Shown: positions 42,057 through 50,196 of the stretch, piece by piece
Layout: the number at the start of each line of letters is the position of its first letter
How positions within the stretch are numbered: position 1 is the first letter of the stretch
Source: RGIG1681 sp045594425
GTDB lineage: Bacteria > Bacillota > Clostridia > Christensenellales > UBA1242
Assembly (NCBI GenBank): GCA_045594425.1
Contig: JAZNYK010000016.1
Location: 114,306-178,305 of the forward strand
Direction: 5' to 3'
DNA length: 64,000 bases
The notes under the pieces: model-generated
The model's input: the letters and a program-made list of their open reading frames with translations, nothing else
Told to the model about the DNA's origin: nothing
The model's database searches: none
Program-made: the position numbers and the translations under genes

Positions 42057-42866
42057 TTAATCTGAAGTTTTTGATTTATTGTAAGCATCAATTTTTTCTT
42101 GAATTTCAATTTGATTTTGTATGCGTTCAAACTTTTCAACCTGAATCATATATTCATTAATATATGTGCTGTTTTGAACAAAATATGTTACAACATCATA
42201 GATAAGGTAACCTGAATACATCAAAATAATAGCAAGCGAACCAAGTGAACCATACTCCATGATAACCAAAATCCAAAGCAAGATGCTTGCCATAAGAGCA
42301 ACAATTCTAAACGCATAATATTCAACATAACGTTCATTTCGAAGCACTGCTGAACAAACTAACAAGCATCCAGAAAGAGCATCAAAAAACACAAAATCAG
42401 CGCCTGAACTTGCATCAAAAATCCAGAAGAAAATAAACAATGCCATTGCAAACATAAAAAACAATATTTTGTTTGAATCTGTTATCTTTTTTCTGATTTG
42501 AATAAAATTGCCTTCACTATAATCTTTGGTTGTTGCAATCAATTGAAGTGGAATATAGCAAGCAATATAAACCAAGCAATTTGAATAAAGCGCAAAGTTT
42601 GATGCAAAAAAGAAATACAACAAACCAACACACACACCTAGTGCAATTGAAACCTTTTTGTCAAGACCTGCATAAATATTCCAAATCAATCCGAGTTCCA
42701 AAAGCAAAAATTCCGCAACATTACAAAGTTCAATAAACACAAAAAACAAACCTATTGCAGACAAACATGAGAACAACAAGATTTTAAAAAGTTTATATTT
42801 TTCACTCTCTTTTTGAACAATCTGTCCATCAAAAAACTCTTGAAAAAACCTATATTCACCAATCAT
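42057..42866 (-). CDS. PnuC-like membrane protein (diverged)
   Basis: A 269-residue protein with about seven membrane segments between charged ends; the C-terminus is a Glu/Gln-rich helix (ERIQNQIEIQEKIDAYNKSK). The layout and the segments LIWNIYAGLDKKVSIALGVC and ALSGCLLVCSAVLRNERYVE, with the aromatic stretch following, resemble PnuC nicotinamide-riboside transporters. The match is weaker than for the gene at 54853-55539. A nicotinamide-type substrate is inference. It is convergent with tmcAL and divergent from ylbJ with only 49 bases between starts. AGGAG lies eight bases before the ATG. Confidence 0.55.
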   Translation of the reverse strand: MIGEYRFFQEFFDGQIVQKESEKYKLFKILLFSCLSAIGLFFVFIELCNVAEFLLLELGLIWNIYAGLDKKVSIALGVCVGLLYFFFASNFALYSNCLVYIACYIPLQLIATTKDYSEGNFIQIRKKITDSNKILFFMFAMALFIFFWIFDASSGADFVFFDALSGCLLVCSAVLRNERYVEYYAFRIVALMASILLWILVIMEYGSLGSLAIILMYSGYLIYDVVTYFVQNSTYINEYMIQVEKFERIQNQIEIQEKIDAYNKSKTSD

Positions 42867-42915
42867 TTTTTCTCATCTCCTAAATTAACAACTTTATTTT
42901 AACATATATTTTTAT

Positions 42916-43950
42916 ATGATAAAAACAAAATTAGGCAAAACAACAAAAAATTTTAATGGCAAACTTCTTCAAGACTTTATTTTTACAATCATTATTTTCG
43001 CCATCATGATAATCATTATATCAAACCCAAAAAGATTTACATCTGGAACCGTTTCTGGTCTTAAATTGTTTTTCTATTCAGTTTTGCCAGGACTTTTCCC
43101 TTTTATGCTGTTAACCAAATTATTAACAGAAATAGGCTTTTTATTTAAAATCACATCAAAATTAGACCGTTTTTCAAGCAAGGTCTTTGGAACTTCTGGC
43201 ATATCAATTTACGTGTTTTTGATGAGCATAATTTCAGGATATCCAATTGGAGCAAAAATAATTTCAGACCTTTACTCAAAAAACATGATATCTGAAAGCG
43301 ATTCAAAAAAAATGTCGGTTTTTTGCACAACTTCTGGACCTGGGTTTGTTATTGCAACTATCGGTATATCAATGTTTGGAAGCCCTAAAATTGGCATAAT
43401 TTTATATGCATCACACATATTTTCAAGTGTTATTTTGGGTATATTATTCAACCTTCTAACAAAAAAAGAACCTCAAACAATTTCACAAAACACCATCACC
43501 GGTAAATTGTTATTAAATAAAAACAATGAAGGCATTATTTCAAAAACTGTAGTTGAAACAATAAATTCACTTTTTATAGTGGGCGCATATATCACCATTT
43601 TTTATCTTATAACTGAACTTTTTGATGCTTTTAACATTATCTGTTTTATATCGACAACCCTTTCTAAAATCACATCACAATTTGGAATAACACAACAAAC
43701 ATTAAAAGGATTTTTATATGGCATGATTGAAGTAACAAGAGGTGCCAAAGAACTTTCTTTATTGGTCACCCCTACATCTATTGCACTATGCTCCGGAATA
43801 TTATCATTTAGCGGTATATCTATCATTATGCAATCAATGGCATTTTTAAAAACTTGCAAAATAAAAGCACACAACTTCTTTTTATCGAAGTGTGTGCACT
43901 CTGTTTTATCTATTTTTATATGCTTTATATTAATCTTCATCATCTTGTGA
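42916..43950 (+). CDS. YlbJ-like nucleoside-recognition (Gate) membrane protein
   Basis: A 344-residue polytopic protein of the YlbJ family; in Bacillus ylbJ is a sporulation membrane gene. It shows FYSVLPGLFPFMLLTKLLTE, SIISGYPIGAKIISDLYSKN and FCTTSGPGFVIATIGISMFG, all typical. It sits near rsmD, as in Bacillus where ylbH (rsmD), ylbI (coaD) and ylbJ are neighbours, but coaD is missing here. No ribosome binding site precedes the ATG; a TATATT-like -10 ends about five bases upstream, so the mRNA may be leaderless. The 3' end overlaps the converging coiled-coil gene by 21 bases. Confidence 0.85.
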   Translation: MIKTKLGKTTKNFNGKLLQDFIFTIIIFAIMIIIISNPKRFTSGTVSGLKLFFYSVLPGLFPFMLLTKLLTEIGFLFKITSKLDRFSSKVFGTSGISIYVFLMSIISGYPIGAKIISDLYSKNMISESDSKKMSVFCTTSGPGFVIATIGISMFGSPKIGIILYASHIFSSVILGILFNLLTKKEPQTISQNTITGKLLLNKNNEGIISKTVVETINSLFIVGAYITIFYLITELFDAFNIICFISTTLSKITSQFGITQQTLKGFLYGMIEVTRGAKELSLLVTPTSIALCSGILSFSGISIIMQSMAFLKTCKIKAHNFFLSKCVHSVLSIFICFILIFIIL

Positions 43951-44421
43951 TTGAGATGTTGGAATCTTGATATTGTTGATTGCGTGTTCAAGTTCATCAC
44001 GATTTCTTTTTACAACTGCAGCGTTTTGGTCTAAATACATTTCAACAGACTTTAACATTCTGTCAATGTTTTCTTTTGTAACTGCATAAAGTTGTTCACA
44101 TTTCTTGTTTGCTTTTTCAACCATTTCAGCAGCGGCTTGTTCGCTCTTTTTAAAAATCTCTGAACTGCTAACAAGTTGTTCTGCTCTAAATTCCGCTTCA
44201 GCAATTGTGTGTTTTGCTTCAGCAACAGCATTGTTTAAAATTTGGTCTTTTTTAGACAAGACATAACTTGCCTCTTGGATTGCTGGTGGCAAGTTTGCCT
44301 TAATCTCTGCAATCAAAGATGCACACTTGTCCATGTTTACAAGTGTTTTTTTGCTCCATAAAAAGTTTTTTGAAGTTGCGAATTCTCGTTCGAGTTCATC
44401 AATAATTTGAACAATATCCAT
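43930..44421 (-). CDS. Coiled-coil protein (DivIVA/V-ATPase-H-like annotation group)
   Basis: A 163-residue mostly helical cytosolic protein: MDIVQIIDELEREFATSKNF at the start, then Ala/Glu/Lys-rich heptads (about residues 50-150) and an acidic tail. The segments VLSKKDQILNNAVAEAKHTI and AAAEMVEKANKKCEQLYAVT recur in a clostridial family found beside rsmD/coaD and often labelled as an ATPase subunit on coiled-coil similarity only. The ATG at 44421 follows AGGAA; the longer frame overlaps rsmD. The function is unknown, possibly cell-division or membrane-curvature related. Confidence 0.75.
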   Translation of the reverse strand: MDIVQIIDELEREFATSKNFLWSKKTLVNMDKCASLIAEIKANLPPAIQEASYVLSKKDQILNNAVAEAKHTIAEAEFRAEQLVSSSEIFKKSEQAAAEMVEKANKKCEQLYAVTKENIDRMLKSVEMYLDQNAAVVKRNRDELEHAINNIKIPTSQSQDDED

Positions 44422-44431
44422 AAAAATTCCT

Positions 44432-44980
44432 TTAATTCTTAAAAGATAATATGTCAACATAGGCTATGCCATATTTCTTTGACTTCTCTATTATATAACA
44501 TTTTGGTATGTTTTGCAAGTCCTTTTCTAATTCATGCTCAACAACCACAATTGAATTTTCAGAAAGCAGCCCCTTTTCCGCCAAAATATTCAAGGATTTT
44601 ACAGCAAAATCACTTTTGTATGGGGGGTCTAAATAAACGATATCAAACTTGATATTTTTTCTTTCAAATTCCAAAAGAGCATTTTCAAAACCCATATTTA
44701 AAATTTCAAAATCTTCAACCATGTTTTTTGTGTTTTGTTTGATGGTTTTTATTGCCTTTGGCTCATGGTCAACAAAATAAACTTTTTTAGCATTTCGACT
44801 AATACACTCCGCACCAAACGCACCACTGCCTGCAAACAAATCAAGAACAACACTTCCATCAATTTTAAATTGAATTAAATTAAAAATTGATTCTTTCACC
44901 CTTGCAAGCGTTGGTCTTGTTGTTTCTGCATCAACAGCAACAAGTTTCCTTGCCCTATATTTTCCTGTTATAATTTGCAT
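44432..44980 (-). CDS. rsmD: 16S rRNA (guanine966-N2)-methyltransferase RsmD
   Basis: SAM-dependent methyltransferase. Motif I is VVLDLFAGSGAFGAECISRN, and the catalytic motif is DIVYLDPPYKS (DPPY). The N-terminus QIITGKYRARKLVAVDAETT RPT, read across the first 23 residues, is the family start that binds rRNA. Length is 182 residues. It lies four bases after alr and 10 bases before the coiled-coil gene. Confidence 0.93.
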   Translation of the reverse strand: MQIITGKYRARKLVAVDAETTRPTLARVKESIFNLIQFKIDGSVVLDLFAGSGAFGAECISRNAKKVYFVDHEPKAIKTIKQNTKNMVEDFEILNMGFENALLEFERKNIKFDIVYLDPPYKSDFAVKSLNILAEKGLLSENSIVVVEHELEKDLQNIPKCYIIEKSKKYGIAYVDILSFKN

Positions 44981-44984
44981 AACT

Positions 44985-46043
44985 TCACCCTATGTATTTT
45001 CTTTTAACTCTACTAGATATTTTTGATATAATCTCGTAACCTATTGTATCACACCACCTAGCAACATCACAAATAAAAATTTGTTCATTTTTACTCTTAC
45101 CAATAAGCACAACATCATCATAAATTTTTGCACTAAAATCAGTCACATCAACAAGAAGACTATCCATACAAACAGCGACAATTTTTGCACGGTTTCCATT
45201 AATTAAAACATATCCCTTGTTTACAATATTCCTAAATAATCCATCAGCATAACCAATACCAACAACTGCAATTTTTGTTTTTCGTTTAGCAATAAAAACC
45301 GCATCATAACCCGCCGTTTCACCAATATCTAAATCTTGAAAATCTAAAATTTTAGACTTTAATGAAATCGTTTGAAACATAGCATCTGAATACATTGCAA
45401 AGCCAACTCTTGCCATGTCAAAATTATTTTTTATTTCAACACCACACGAGTTTGCAATATGAAAATCCACACCACTGCAAGATTGTTTTTGAGTTAAAAT
45501 TTTTTTCAGTTCAGAAAATTTATCAATTTGATTATTTGCAAATTTTTTATTATTTGCACAGTAAAAATGTGAAAATACACCTAAAATATAAATATTTTGC
45601 ACTTTTTTGCAAATTTCAAAAACCTTAACAACCTCTTTTACTTTTGAAAATCCAAATCTATTCATGCCGGTGTTATATGCCAAATGAATTTTAAATTTTA
45701 TTTTTAAATTGCTTTTCGCAGAATTTAAAATCATGTTTAAACTCTCAAAATTTGAGACAGTGAAAACTGCATCACATATTGCAAGTTTAGTTATGTTTTC
45801 ATAAATTGGGTCTAATATCAAAATTGGTTTATTTGTTACTCGCTTAATTTTAAAAAATTCATACCCAGATGACACAGCAAACATATCCACAAACTGATTC
45901 ATAAACCCGCATATTTTTTTGGCGCCCAAGCCGTAACAATTTGCTTTTGCAACAAAACATATTTTTTGGTTATTATTTAATAATCTTTTTATATAAGCAA
46001 AGTTGTTTTTTATTGCACTTAAATCAACCACTAGTTCAGACAT
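44985..46043 (-). CDS. alr: Alanine racemase
   Basis: PLP enzyme making D-alanine for peptidoglycan. The PLP lysine is in VAKANCYGLGAKKI (usual form VKANAYGHG). Other motifs are HLAYNTGMNRFGFS, HIANSCGVE, MARVGFAMY, the catalytic tyrosine in IGETAGYDAVF, and VGIGYADGLFRN. The C-terminal TIGYEIISKISSRVKR also fits. At 352 residues it is shorter than the usual 370-390. Start at the ATG at 46043 following AAGGGGAT; the longer frame has no support. The gene is Lys/Asn/Phe-rich and more diverged than its neighbours. Confidence 0.88.
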   Translation of the reverse strand: MSELVVDLSAIKNNFAYIKRLLNNNQKICFVAKANCYGLGAKKICGFMNQFVDMFAVSSGYEFFKIKRVTNKPILILDPIYENITKLAICDAVFTVSNFESLNMILNSAKSNLKIKFKIHLAYNTGMNRFGFSKVKEVVKVFEICKKVQNIYILGVFSHFYCANNKKFANNQIDKFSELKKILTQKQSCSGVDFHIANSCGVEIKNNFDMARVGFAMYSDAMFQTISLKSKILDFQDLDIGETAGYDAVFIAKRKTKIAVVGIGYADGLFRNIVNKGYVLINGNRAKIVAVCMDSLLVDVTDFSAKIYDDVVLIGKSKNEQIFICDVARWCDTIGYEIISKISSRVKRKYIG

Positions 46044-46078
46044 CAAAATCCCCTTTTCTAGTAACATTTTATTCATAA

Positions 46079-46108
46079 AAAAAAACCATTGTGAATTTCA
46101 CAATGGTT
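46079..46108 (-). terminator. Intrinsic terminator after metG
   Basis: AAACCATTGTGAA (46082-46094) and TTCACAATGGTTT (46096-46108) form a long stem with a minimal loop, followed by T-run on the minus strand. Confidence 0.85.
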
Positions 46109-46115
46109 TATATTT

Positions 46116-47699
46116 TTATTGACCAGAGATTTCTGCAAGTTCAGCAAGTTCTTTTTGAATGTCAAGTCTTGGGAACAATATTCCAAGTTCATCAACAACA
46201 TCCCCTGCTTCAAGTTTATAATATTCAGTTGTGTCTTCATATTTATATTCTTTAATATGAAGAGCATCAGCAACCTTCTTTGCACAGTCTGGAAGATATG
46301 CTGTCAAAAGAACTGTTCCAACACGAATTGCTTCAAGCAAGTTTCTCATAACTGAATTTAATCTGTCTTTTTTTGTTTCATCTTTTGCAAGTCTGTAAGG
46401 TTCTGTAAGTTCAATGTATTTGTTTGCTTTTGAGAAGATGTCAAATATGCTTGCAAGTGCTTTTGAAACATCAAAGTTTGTTTCCATATGTTTTTTTGTT
46501 TCAGCAACTGAAGTTAAAATTGAAACTCTTAAATCCTTATCAATTTCTTCTTCATCACCAACAACTTCAGGAACAACACTTCCGCAGTATTTTTTAAGCA
46601 TTGAGAATGTTCTTGAAACCAAGTTTCCATAGTTGTTTGCAAGGTCACTATTGATTCTTTCCAAAAATAATTCTGTTGAATAATTTCCATCAGAACCAAA
46701 TGGAATTTCACGAAGCAAAATATAACGAACAGCATCAGATGTGTATCTTGGGGCCAAAATTCTTGGGTCAACACATTCAGCACTTAAAACTGATTTACTC
46801 TTTGAAAGTTTATCACCACCGAACAAAAGCCATCCATGTCCAAACACTCTCTTTGGAACAGGAATGTCAAGAGCCATCAAAAGTGCTGGCCAAATGATTG
46901 CATGGAAACGAACAATCTCTTTTCCAATAACATGAACATCTGCCGGCCAGAATTTTTCAAACATAGATTCATCATCACTGCCATAACCAAGACCAGTAAT
47001 ATAGTTTGAAAGAGCGTCAATCCAAACATAAATTGTATGTTTAGGGTCAAAGTCTACAGGAACACCCCACTTTACACTTGTTCTTGTAACACACAAATCT
47101 GAAAGACCAGGTTTGATAAAGTTGTTAACCATTTCATTAACTCTTGATTGTGGTTGCAAGAAGTCAGGATTATTTTTATAAAGGTCTAAAAGTTTGTCAC
47201 CAAACTCTGAAAGTTTAAAGAAATAGGCTTCTTCTTCTTGGTCAATAACATCTCTGTGACAATCTGGACATTTTCCATCAACAAGTTGTGATTCAGTCCA
47301 AAATGACTCACAAGGCACACAATACTTACCTTTATATGATGATTTGTAAATGTAACCTTTGTCATAAAGTTTTTTGAAAATCTTTTGAACTGATGAAACA
47401 TGATAATCATCAGTTGTTCTGATGAACTTATCATAATCAATCTTTAAAAGTTGCCACAAGTTTTTAGCGTCTGCAATAATTTCATCCAAATATTCCATTT
47501 CAGACTTGCCTGCATTTTTTGCTGCTTGTGCAATTTTTTGACCATGTTCATCTGTTCCAGTCATAAAAAACACATCTTTTCCAAGCAATTTGTTGAATCG
47601 TGCAACAGCATCACAAATTACTGTTGTGTAACAATTTCCAAGTGTAAATTTTCTACTTGGATAATAAATTGGTGTAGTAATATAAAATTTTTCTGACAT
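46116..47699 (-). CDS. metG: Methionyl-tRNA synthetase (short form, variant HIGH motif)
   Basis: Class Ia synthetase. The Rossmann half starts KFYITTPIYYPSRKFTLGNC, so the HIGH signature reads TLGN: the first histidine is Thr and the last is Asn. HIGN variants occur in clostridial MetRS, but I know of few with both changes. TGTDEHGQKIA, the zinc knuckle YCVPCESFW...KCPDC, VWIDALSNYITGLGYG, GHGWLLFGGDKLSKSKS (KMSKS loop) and the helical anticodon domain are present. At 527 residues it lacks the C-terminal EMAPII-like tRNA-binding domain of many 650-residue homologues; a terminator follows directly, so it is not a frameshift. Confidence 0.95.
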   Translation of the reverse strand: MSEKFYITTPIYYPSRKFTLGNCYTTVICDAVARFNKLLGKDVFFMTGTDEHGQKIAQAAKNAGKSEMEYLDEIIADAKNLWQLLKIDYDKFIRTTDDYHVSSVQKIFKKLYDKGYIYKSSYKGKYCVPCESFWTESQLVDGKCPDCHRDVIDQEEEAYFFKLSEFGDKLLDLYKNNPDFLQPQSRVNEMVNNFIKPGLSDLCVTRTSVKWGVPVDFDPKHTIYVWIDALSNYITGLGYGSDDESMFEKFWPADVHVIGKEIVRFHAIIWPALLMALDIPVPKRVFGHGWLLFGGDKLSKSKSVLSAECVDPRILAPRYTSDAVRYILLREIPFGSDGNYSTELFLERINSDLANNYGNLVSRTFSMLKKYCGSVVPEVVGDEEEIDKDLRVSILTSVAETKKHMETNFDVSKALASIFDIFSKANKYIELTEPYRLAKDETKKDRLNSVMRNLLEAIRVGTVLLTAYLPDCAKKVADALHIKEYKYEDTTEYYKLEAGDVVDELGILFPRLDIQKELAELAEISGQ

Positions 47700-47786
47700 T
47701 ATAATCCTCCTGCTAGCATTAATTAATAAAACAACATATATAAATTAACACTTTCTTAATATTTTTGCAATAACATTTTTATTTTT

Positions 47787-48218
47787 CTATTCTTCAATAT
47801 CTTTAACAGCGCCACAGTTTGGGCACATTCGTCCATCTTCCATAATTTTGTTACCACAATAAACGCAGTAAGATTTTGTGTTTTTATCTTCTTTAACATA
47901 ATAATCTTCAGAAGACACAACCATATCTGTTTTTAATGTTTTGTTTGCAATTGATTTGCGAGCCATTATGTGTGAAACAATAAAAAGAACAACCGACCAA
48001 ACAATACTCACAATTCCAGACATTGTAAACATTATCACCGCAAAATAATCTTCTAAATCACGGCCTTCAACTGGTTCCTTTTCAACCACATCTTCAGCAT
48101 ATTCAAAAGCAGAATCCAACGCTGAAACCATGGCTCCAACAAAACACATAACACCCAAAATCAACAAAACAAGTGCTGCTATCTTTAACCAGTCTTCTCT
48201 TTTTAATTTTTTATCCAT
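47787..48218 (-). CDS. Membrane protein with C-terminal zinc ribbon
   Basis: A 143-residue protein with two membrane helices (about residues 10-32 and 55-80) and a cytosolic C-terminus carrying a zinc ribbon of the form YCVYCGNKIMEDGRMCPNCG. The domain order, helices then ribbon, is unlike the common ribbon-first YvcE-type plan. The start follows AAAGGAGGG. It lies between metG and an unknown gene, transcribed in the same direction. The function is unknown. Confidence 0.75.
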   Translation of the reverse strand: MDKKLKREDWLKIAALVLLILGVMCFVGAMVSALDSAFEYAEDVVEKEPVEGRDLEDYFAVIMFTMSGIVSIVWSVVLFIVSHIMARKSIANKTLKTDMVVSSEDYYVKEDKNTKSYCVYCGNKIMEDGRMCPNCGAVKDIEE

Positions 48219-48260
48219 AAACCCTCCTTTGGGTTATTTTTATATAACAACTTTATATAA

Positions 48261-48674
48261 CTATTTCTTATTCATTTCTTGAATTTTTGCCAAATTTTTT
48301 GACATTGAAATCACTTCTTTTGAAATTTCAATAAGTTCACCATCAACAGCAACGTAATTTAAAAAATCAATATTAAAGCCAAGTTTTCTGATTTCATCTT
48401 GAATATAATGAAGTTGAATACAATGTGGAGATTTGTCAACACTTGCAAACACAATCTTTTGGATACTTTTTGCTCTAATCATTCCAAGTATTTTTGTAAT
48501 TGCCATGTTTACATGAGTTTGTTCTAAACACAACTCAAACATCGGCAGTTTTAAACTTTTTAACTTTTCAAAAGCCTTTGGTTGCATCGCATTTAAACAA
48601 CTGCCAACAATCACAATTTCTCTGTCACAATCATAAATGTTAGTCTTCATTAAATCTTTTGTAAATTTTTCCAT
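48261..48674 (-). CDS. Conserved cytosolic protein of unknown function
   Basis: A 137-residue protein that I cannot assign. It appears to be an alpha/beta fold: EIVIVGSCLNAMQPKAFEKL, then FELCLEQTHVNMAITKILGM, then QKIVFASVDKSPHCIQLHYI. Two cysteines and a histidine (ELCLEQTH, SPHC) lie in strongly patterned places, suggesting metal or sulfur binding. The -10 box TATAAT (48681-48686) ends six bases before the ATG, and there is no ribosome binding site, so this gene seems to be leaderless. It is the last core-like gene before the GIY-YIG insertion. Confidence 0.65.
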   Translation of the reverse strand: MEKFTKDLMKTNIYDCDREIVIVGSCLNAMQPKAFEKLKSLKLPMFELCLEQTHVNMAITKILGMIRAKSIQKIVFASVDKSPHCIQLHYIQDEIRKLGFNIDFLNYVAVDGELIEISKEVISMSKNLAKIQEMNKK

Positions 48675-48889
48675 AAAAAAATTATATCATTATTTTTTAT
48701 ATCTTTCAAGTTTTTAATAATCTAAATGCCACAAAACACTCATATTTTAACACTTACACTTTTACAAAAAATAAAATCAACTTCCCGCATCTTCACCCCC
48801 ACAACTAAACATGCTTTATTTCATGCAAAATAATCAACCCACACTTTATCATTTTCAATTTTATCATTTATCAATATTATATCTCAACA
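48675..48889. other. Non-coding spacer upstream of the 48261-48674 gene
   Basis: About 215 bases with no ORF. It holds the promoter TTGAAA (48704-48709), 17-base spacer, TATAAT (48681-48686) for the gene at 48674. The rest, including a C-rich patch near 48783-48800, shows no structure that I can identify. To the right it meets the far 38-bp direct repeat. Confidence 0.6.
48681..48709 (-). promoter_or_regulatory. Leaderless-type promoter of the 48261-48674 gene
   Basis: TTGAAA (48704-48709), 17-base spacer, TGATATAAT with TATAAT at 48681-48686, then six T and the ATG. The expected transcription start falls on the A of the start codon. Confidence 0.65.
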
Positions 48890-48927
48890 AAAAAAGAAGG
48901 CTTTCGCCTTCTTTTTGTTTTGGTGGA
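48890..48927. repeat. 38-bp direct repeat, far copy (att-like)
   Basis: Identical over 38 bases to 49957-49994. It contains the hairpin GAAGGC-TTTC-GCCTTC with T-tail, and ends in TGGTGGA, the CCA end plus first acceptor bases of a tRNA on the minus strand. Beyond it the sequence (GCACG) differs from the tRNA-Lys copy. Confidence 0.85.
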
Positions 48928-48981
48928 GCACGTAATACCTAAATTGAACACTAACAAATAATTTAAATTTGTCTGTGAATT

Positions 48982-49845
48982 TTAATTATAACCTTTATCC
49001 CTCGAACAAAACACATCCATCCAATAGTATTCTCTTTCCAAAATCTTCTTATCATCATAACTTAAAGAAAACCATTCAAGAACTGTAAATGTGAAATATT
49101 TTTTAAAATACTCATCCCCTTTATCTTTGTATAACTCAATTAATTTTTTATTACCACCTGTTTGACTATGCAAATAATCTTTCCATCTTTGGGCAAAACC
49201 TTCCATTCCAGTGGCAGAACCAATGTATAGTTTACCATTACAAGTATCGGTTAAACAATAAACCCCCTTAATTTGTTTTAAAGCATCTCTCCAAGATTTT
49301 CTAGATTTACCATCCAAAACATCCATCAATTCGTTAAACGATAAATTTATTTGGTCGAAACCCTTAAACTCCTCACCTTCATATGGTTTTGGCAATATTT
49401 CAAAAACTTCACACTTATCTAGATAAGTTCTTAAATTAAAATTATATCTAGAAAATGTATTCCCTTTTTTAAGGTCAATTATTAACCTTCCATATAAAGA
49501 TGTATACTTATCTTTATAATCTTCAAATTTACAATGAGTTGGTTTGTCTGGAATTTCCAAAATCTTACCTATTGTCACCAACAACCATTTATTAGATTCA
49601 TTCATTCTAACAAAGCCAACATTAATTTGCCCAATTTTTGTAAAATGTCTTTGATTCTCTTTTTTATCACCACTATGCGACCAATAACAATGTTTTTGAC
49701 TTTCTTTTAAATTTCCAAATTTAAGATAATAATCTAAAAAATTATCTCCACCAATTCCAGCAGTCATATTTAATGTTATTTTTGCATTATCAATCTCTTC
49801 ATCTGTAAAATTTAAAATATCATTAAGCATTATCTTTTGTTTCAT
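48982..49845 (-). CDS. GIY-YIG nuclease family protein
   Basis: A 287-residue protein. The C-terminal third is a GIY-YIG domain: KGVYCLTDTCNGKLYIGSAT (GVY...YIG, about residues 192-212), then the conserved arginine in GFAQRWKDYL and the catalytic-type glutamate in ILEREYYWMDVF. The N-terminal two thirds is an unrecognised domain of about 185 residues, perhaps for DNA recognition. Nucleases of this plan occur scattered in bacteria, often as homing-like or accessory genes. AGGAGATTAAGTAGA precedes the ATG. It is the only gene between the 38-bp direct repeats. Confidence 0.82.
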   Translation of the reverse strand: MKQKIMLNDILNFTDEEIDNAKITLNMTAGIGGDNFLDYYLKFGNLKESQKHCYWSHSGDKKENQRHFTKIGQINVGFVRMNESNKWLLVTIGKILEIPDKPTHCKFEDYKDKYTSLYGRLIIDLKKGNTFSRYNFNLRTYLDKCEVFEILPKPYEGEEFKGFDQINLSFNELMDVLDGKSRKSWRDALKQIKGVYCLTDTCNGKLYIGSATGMEGFAQRWKDYLHSQTGGNKKLIELYKDKGDEYFKKYFTFTVLEWFSLSYDDKKILEREYYWMDVFCSRDKGYN

Positions 49846-49956
49846 TCTACTTAATCTCCTATAACAATATTATAACATATCAATAAAATAATAACATAAA
49901 TTTTAGTCTAATATTTTTAGTTTTTATCTATAAATTACACCCTAATGGTGTGCATG

Positions 49957-49994
49957 AAAAAAGAAGGCTTTCGCCTTCTTTTTGTTTTGGTGGA
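49957..49994. repeat. 38-bp direct repeat, copy at tRNA-Lys
   Basis: Same 38 bases as 48890-48927. It includes the intrinsic terminator of tRNA-Lys (AAGAAGGC/GCCTTCTT with T-tail) and the last seven bases of the mature tRNA-Lys gene (CCA end, discriminator and three acceptor bases). Confidence 0.88.
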
Positions 49995-50063
49995 CCTTCG
50001 GGGGTTCGAACCCCGGACAATCCGATTAAGAGTCGGGCGCTCTACCAACTGAGCTAAAGGTCC
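49988..50063 (-). tRNA. tRNA-Lys(CUU)
   Basis: A 76-base tRNA with encoded CCA. The acceptor stem is GGACCTT/AAGGTCC, the D arm GCTCAGTTGGTAGAGC, the anticodon loop CTCTTAA (anticodon CTT), and the T arm CGGGG-TTCGAAC-CCCCG with discriminator A. The only irregularity is a C-A mismatch at the top of the anticodon stem (27-43). It is monocistronic, with promoter and terminator. Confidence 0.97.
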
Positions 50064-50086
50064 AAATAGATATTTACAACATGATT

Positions 50087-50114
50087 ATTATACCACACTT
50101 CGCCAAAAAATCAA
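50087..50114 (-). promoter_or_regulatory. tRNA-Lys promoter
   Basis: TTGATT (50109-50114), a 16-base spacer and extended -10 TGGTATAAT (TATAAT at 50087-50092). Confidence 0.75.
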
Positions 50115-50196
50115 CTGAATTTTAAAAATTTATACATATTTTTTAAGACTGGTTATTTAAAAACAAAAAAAGACTTCTTTTTAAAAAGCCTTTTTA

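Larger units (their letters stand above)
48890..49994. mobile_element. Putative small mobile unit inserted at the 3' end of tRNA-Lys
   Basis: A 1067-bp unit (repeat start to repeat start) bounded by perfect 38-bp direct repeats. The right copy overlaps the 3' end of the tRNA-Lys gene and its terminator. Inside is a single gene, a GIY-YIG nuclease. This resembles an integrated element with attL/attR at a tRNA, but no integrase is present. It is either a decayed integrative element or a stand-alone homing-type unit. Alternatively the repeat could come from two similar tRNA/terminator ends that recombined. Confidence 0.5.

Noticed and set aside
46116..46300. Frameshift truncating metG before a tRNA-binding domain
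   Set aside because: The stop is followed within ten bases by a strong intrinsic terminator, and no further domain is coded in other frames; short MetRS forms are known.
48921..48960. A second, truncated tRNA gene at the far 38-bp repeat
   Set aside because: TGGTGGAGCAC looks like an acceptor end with CCA, but the following bases give no matching T-stem, anticodon arm or 5' acceptor half.
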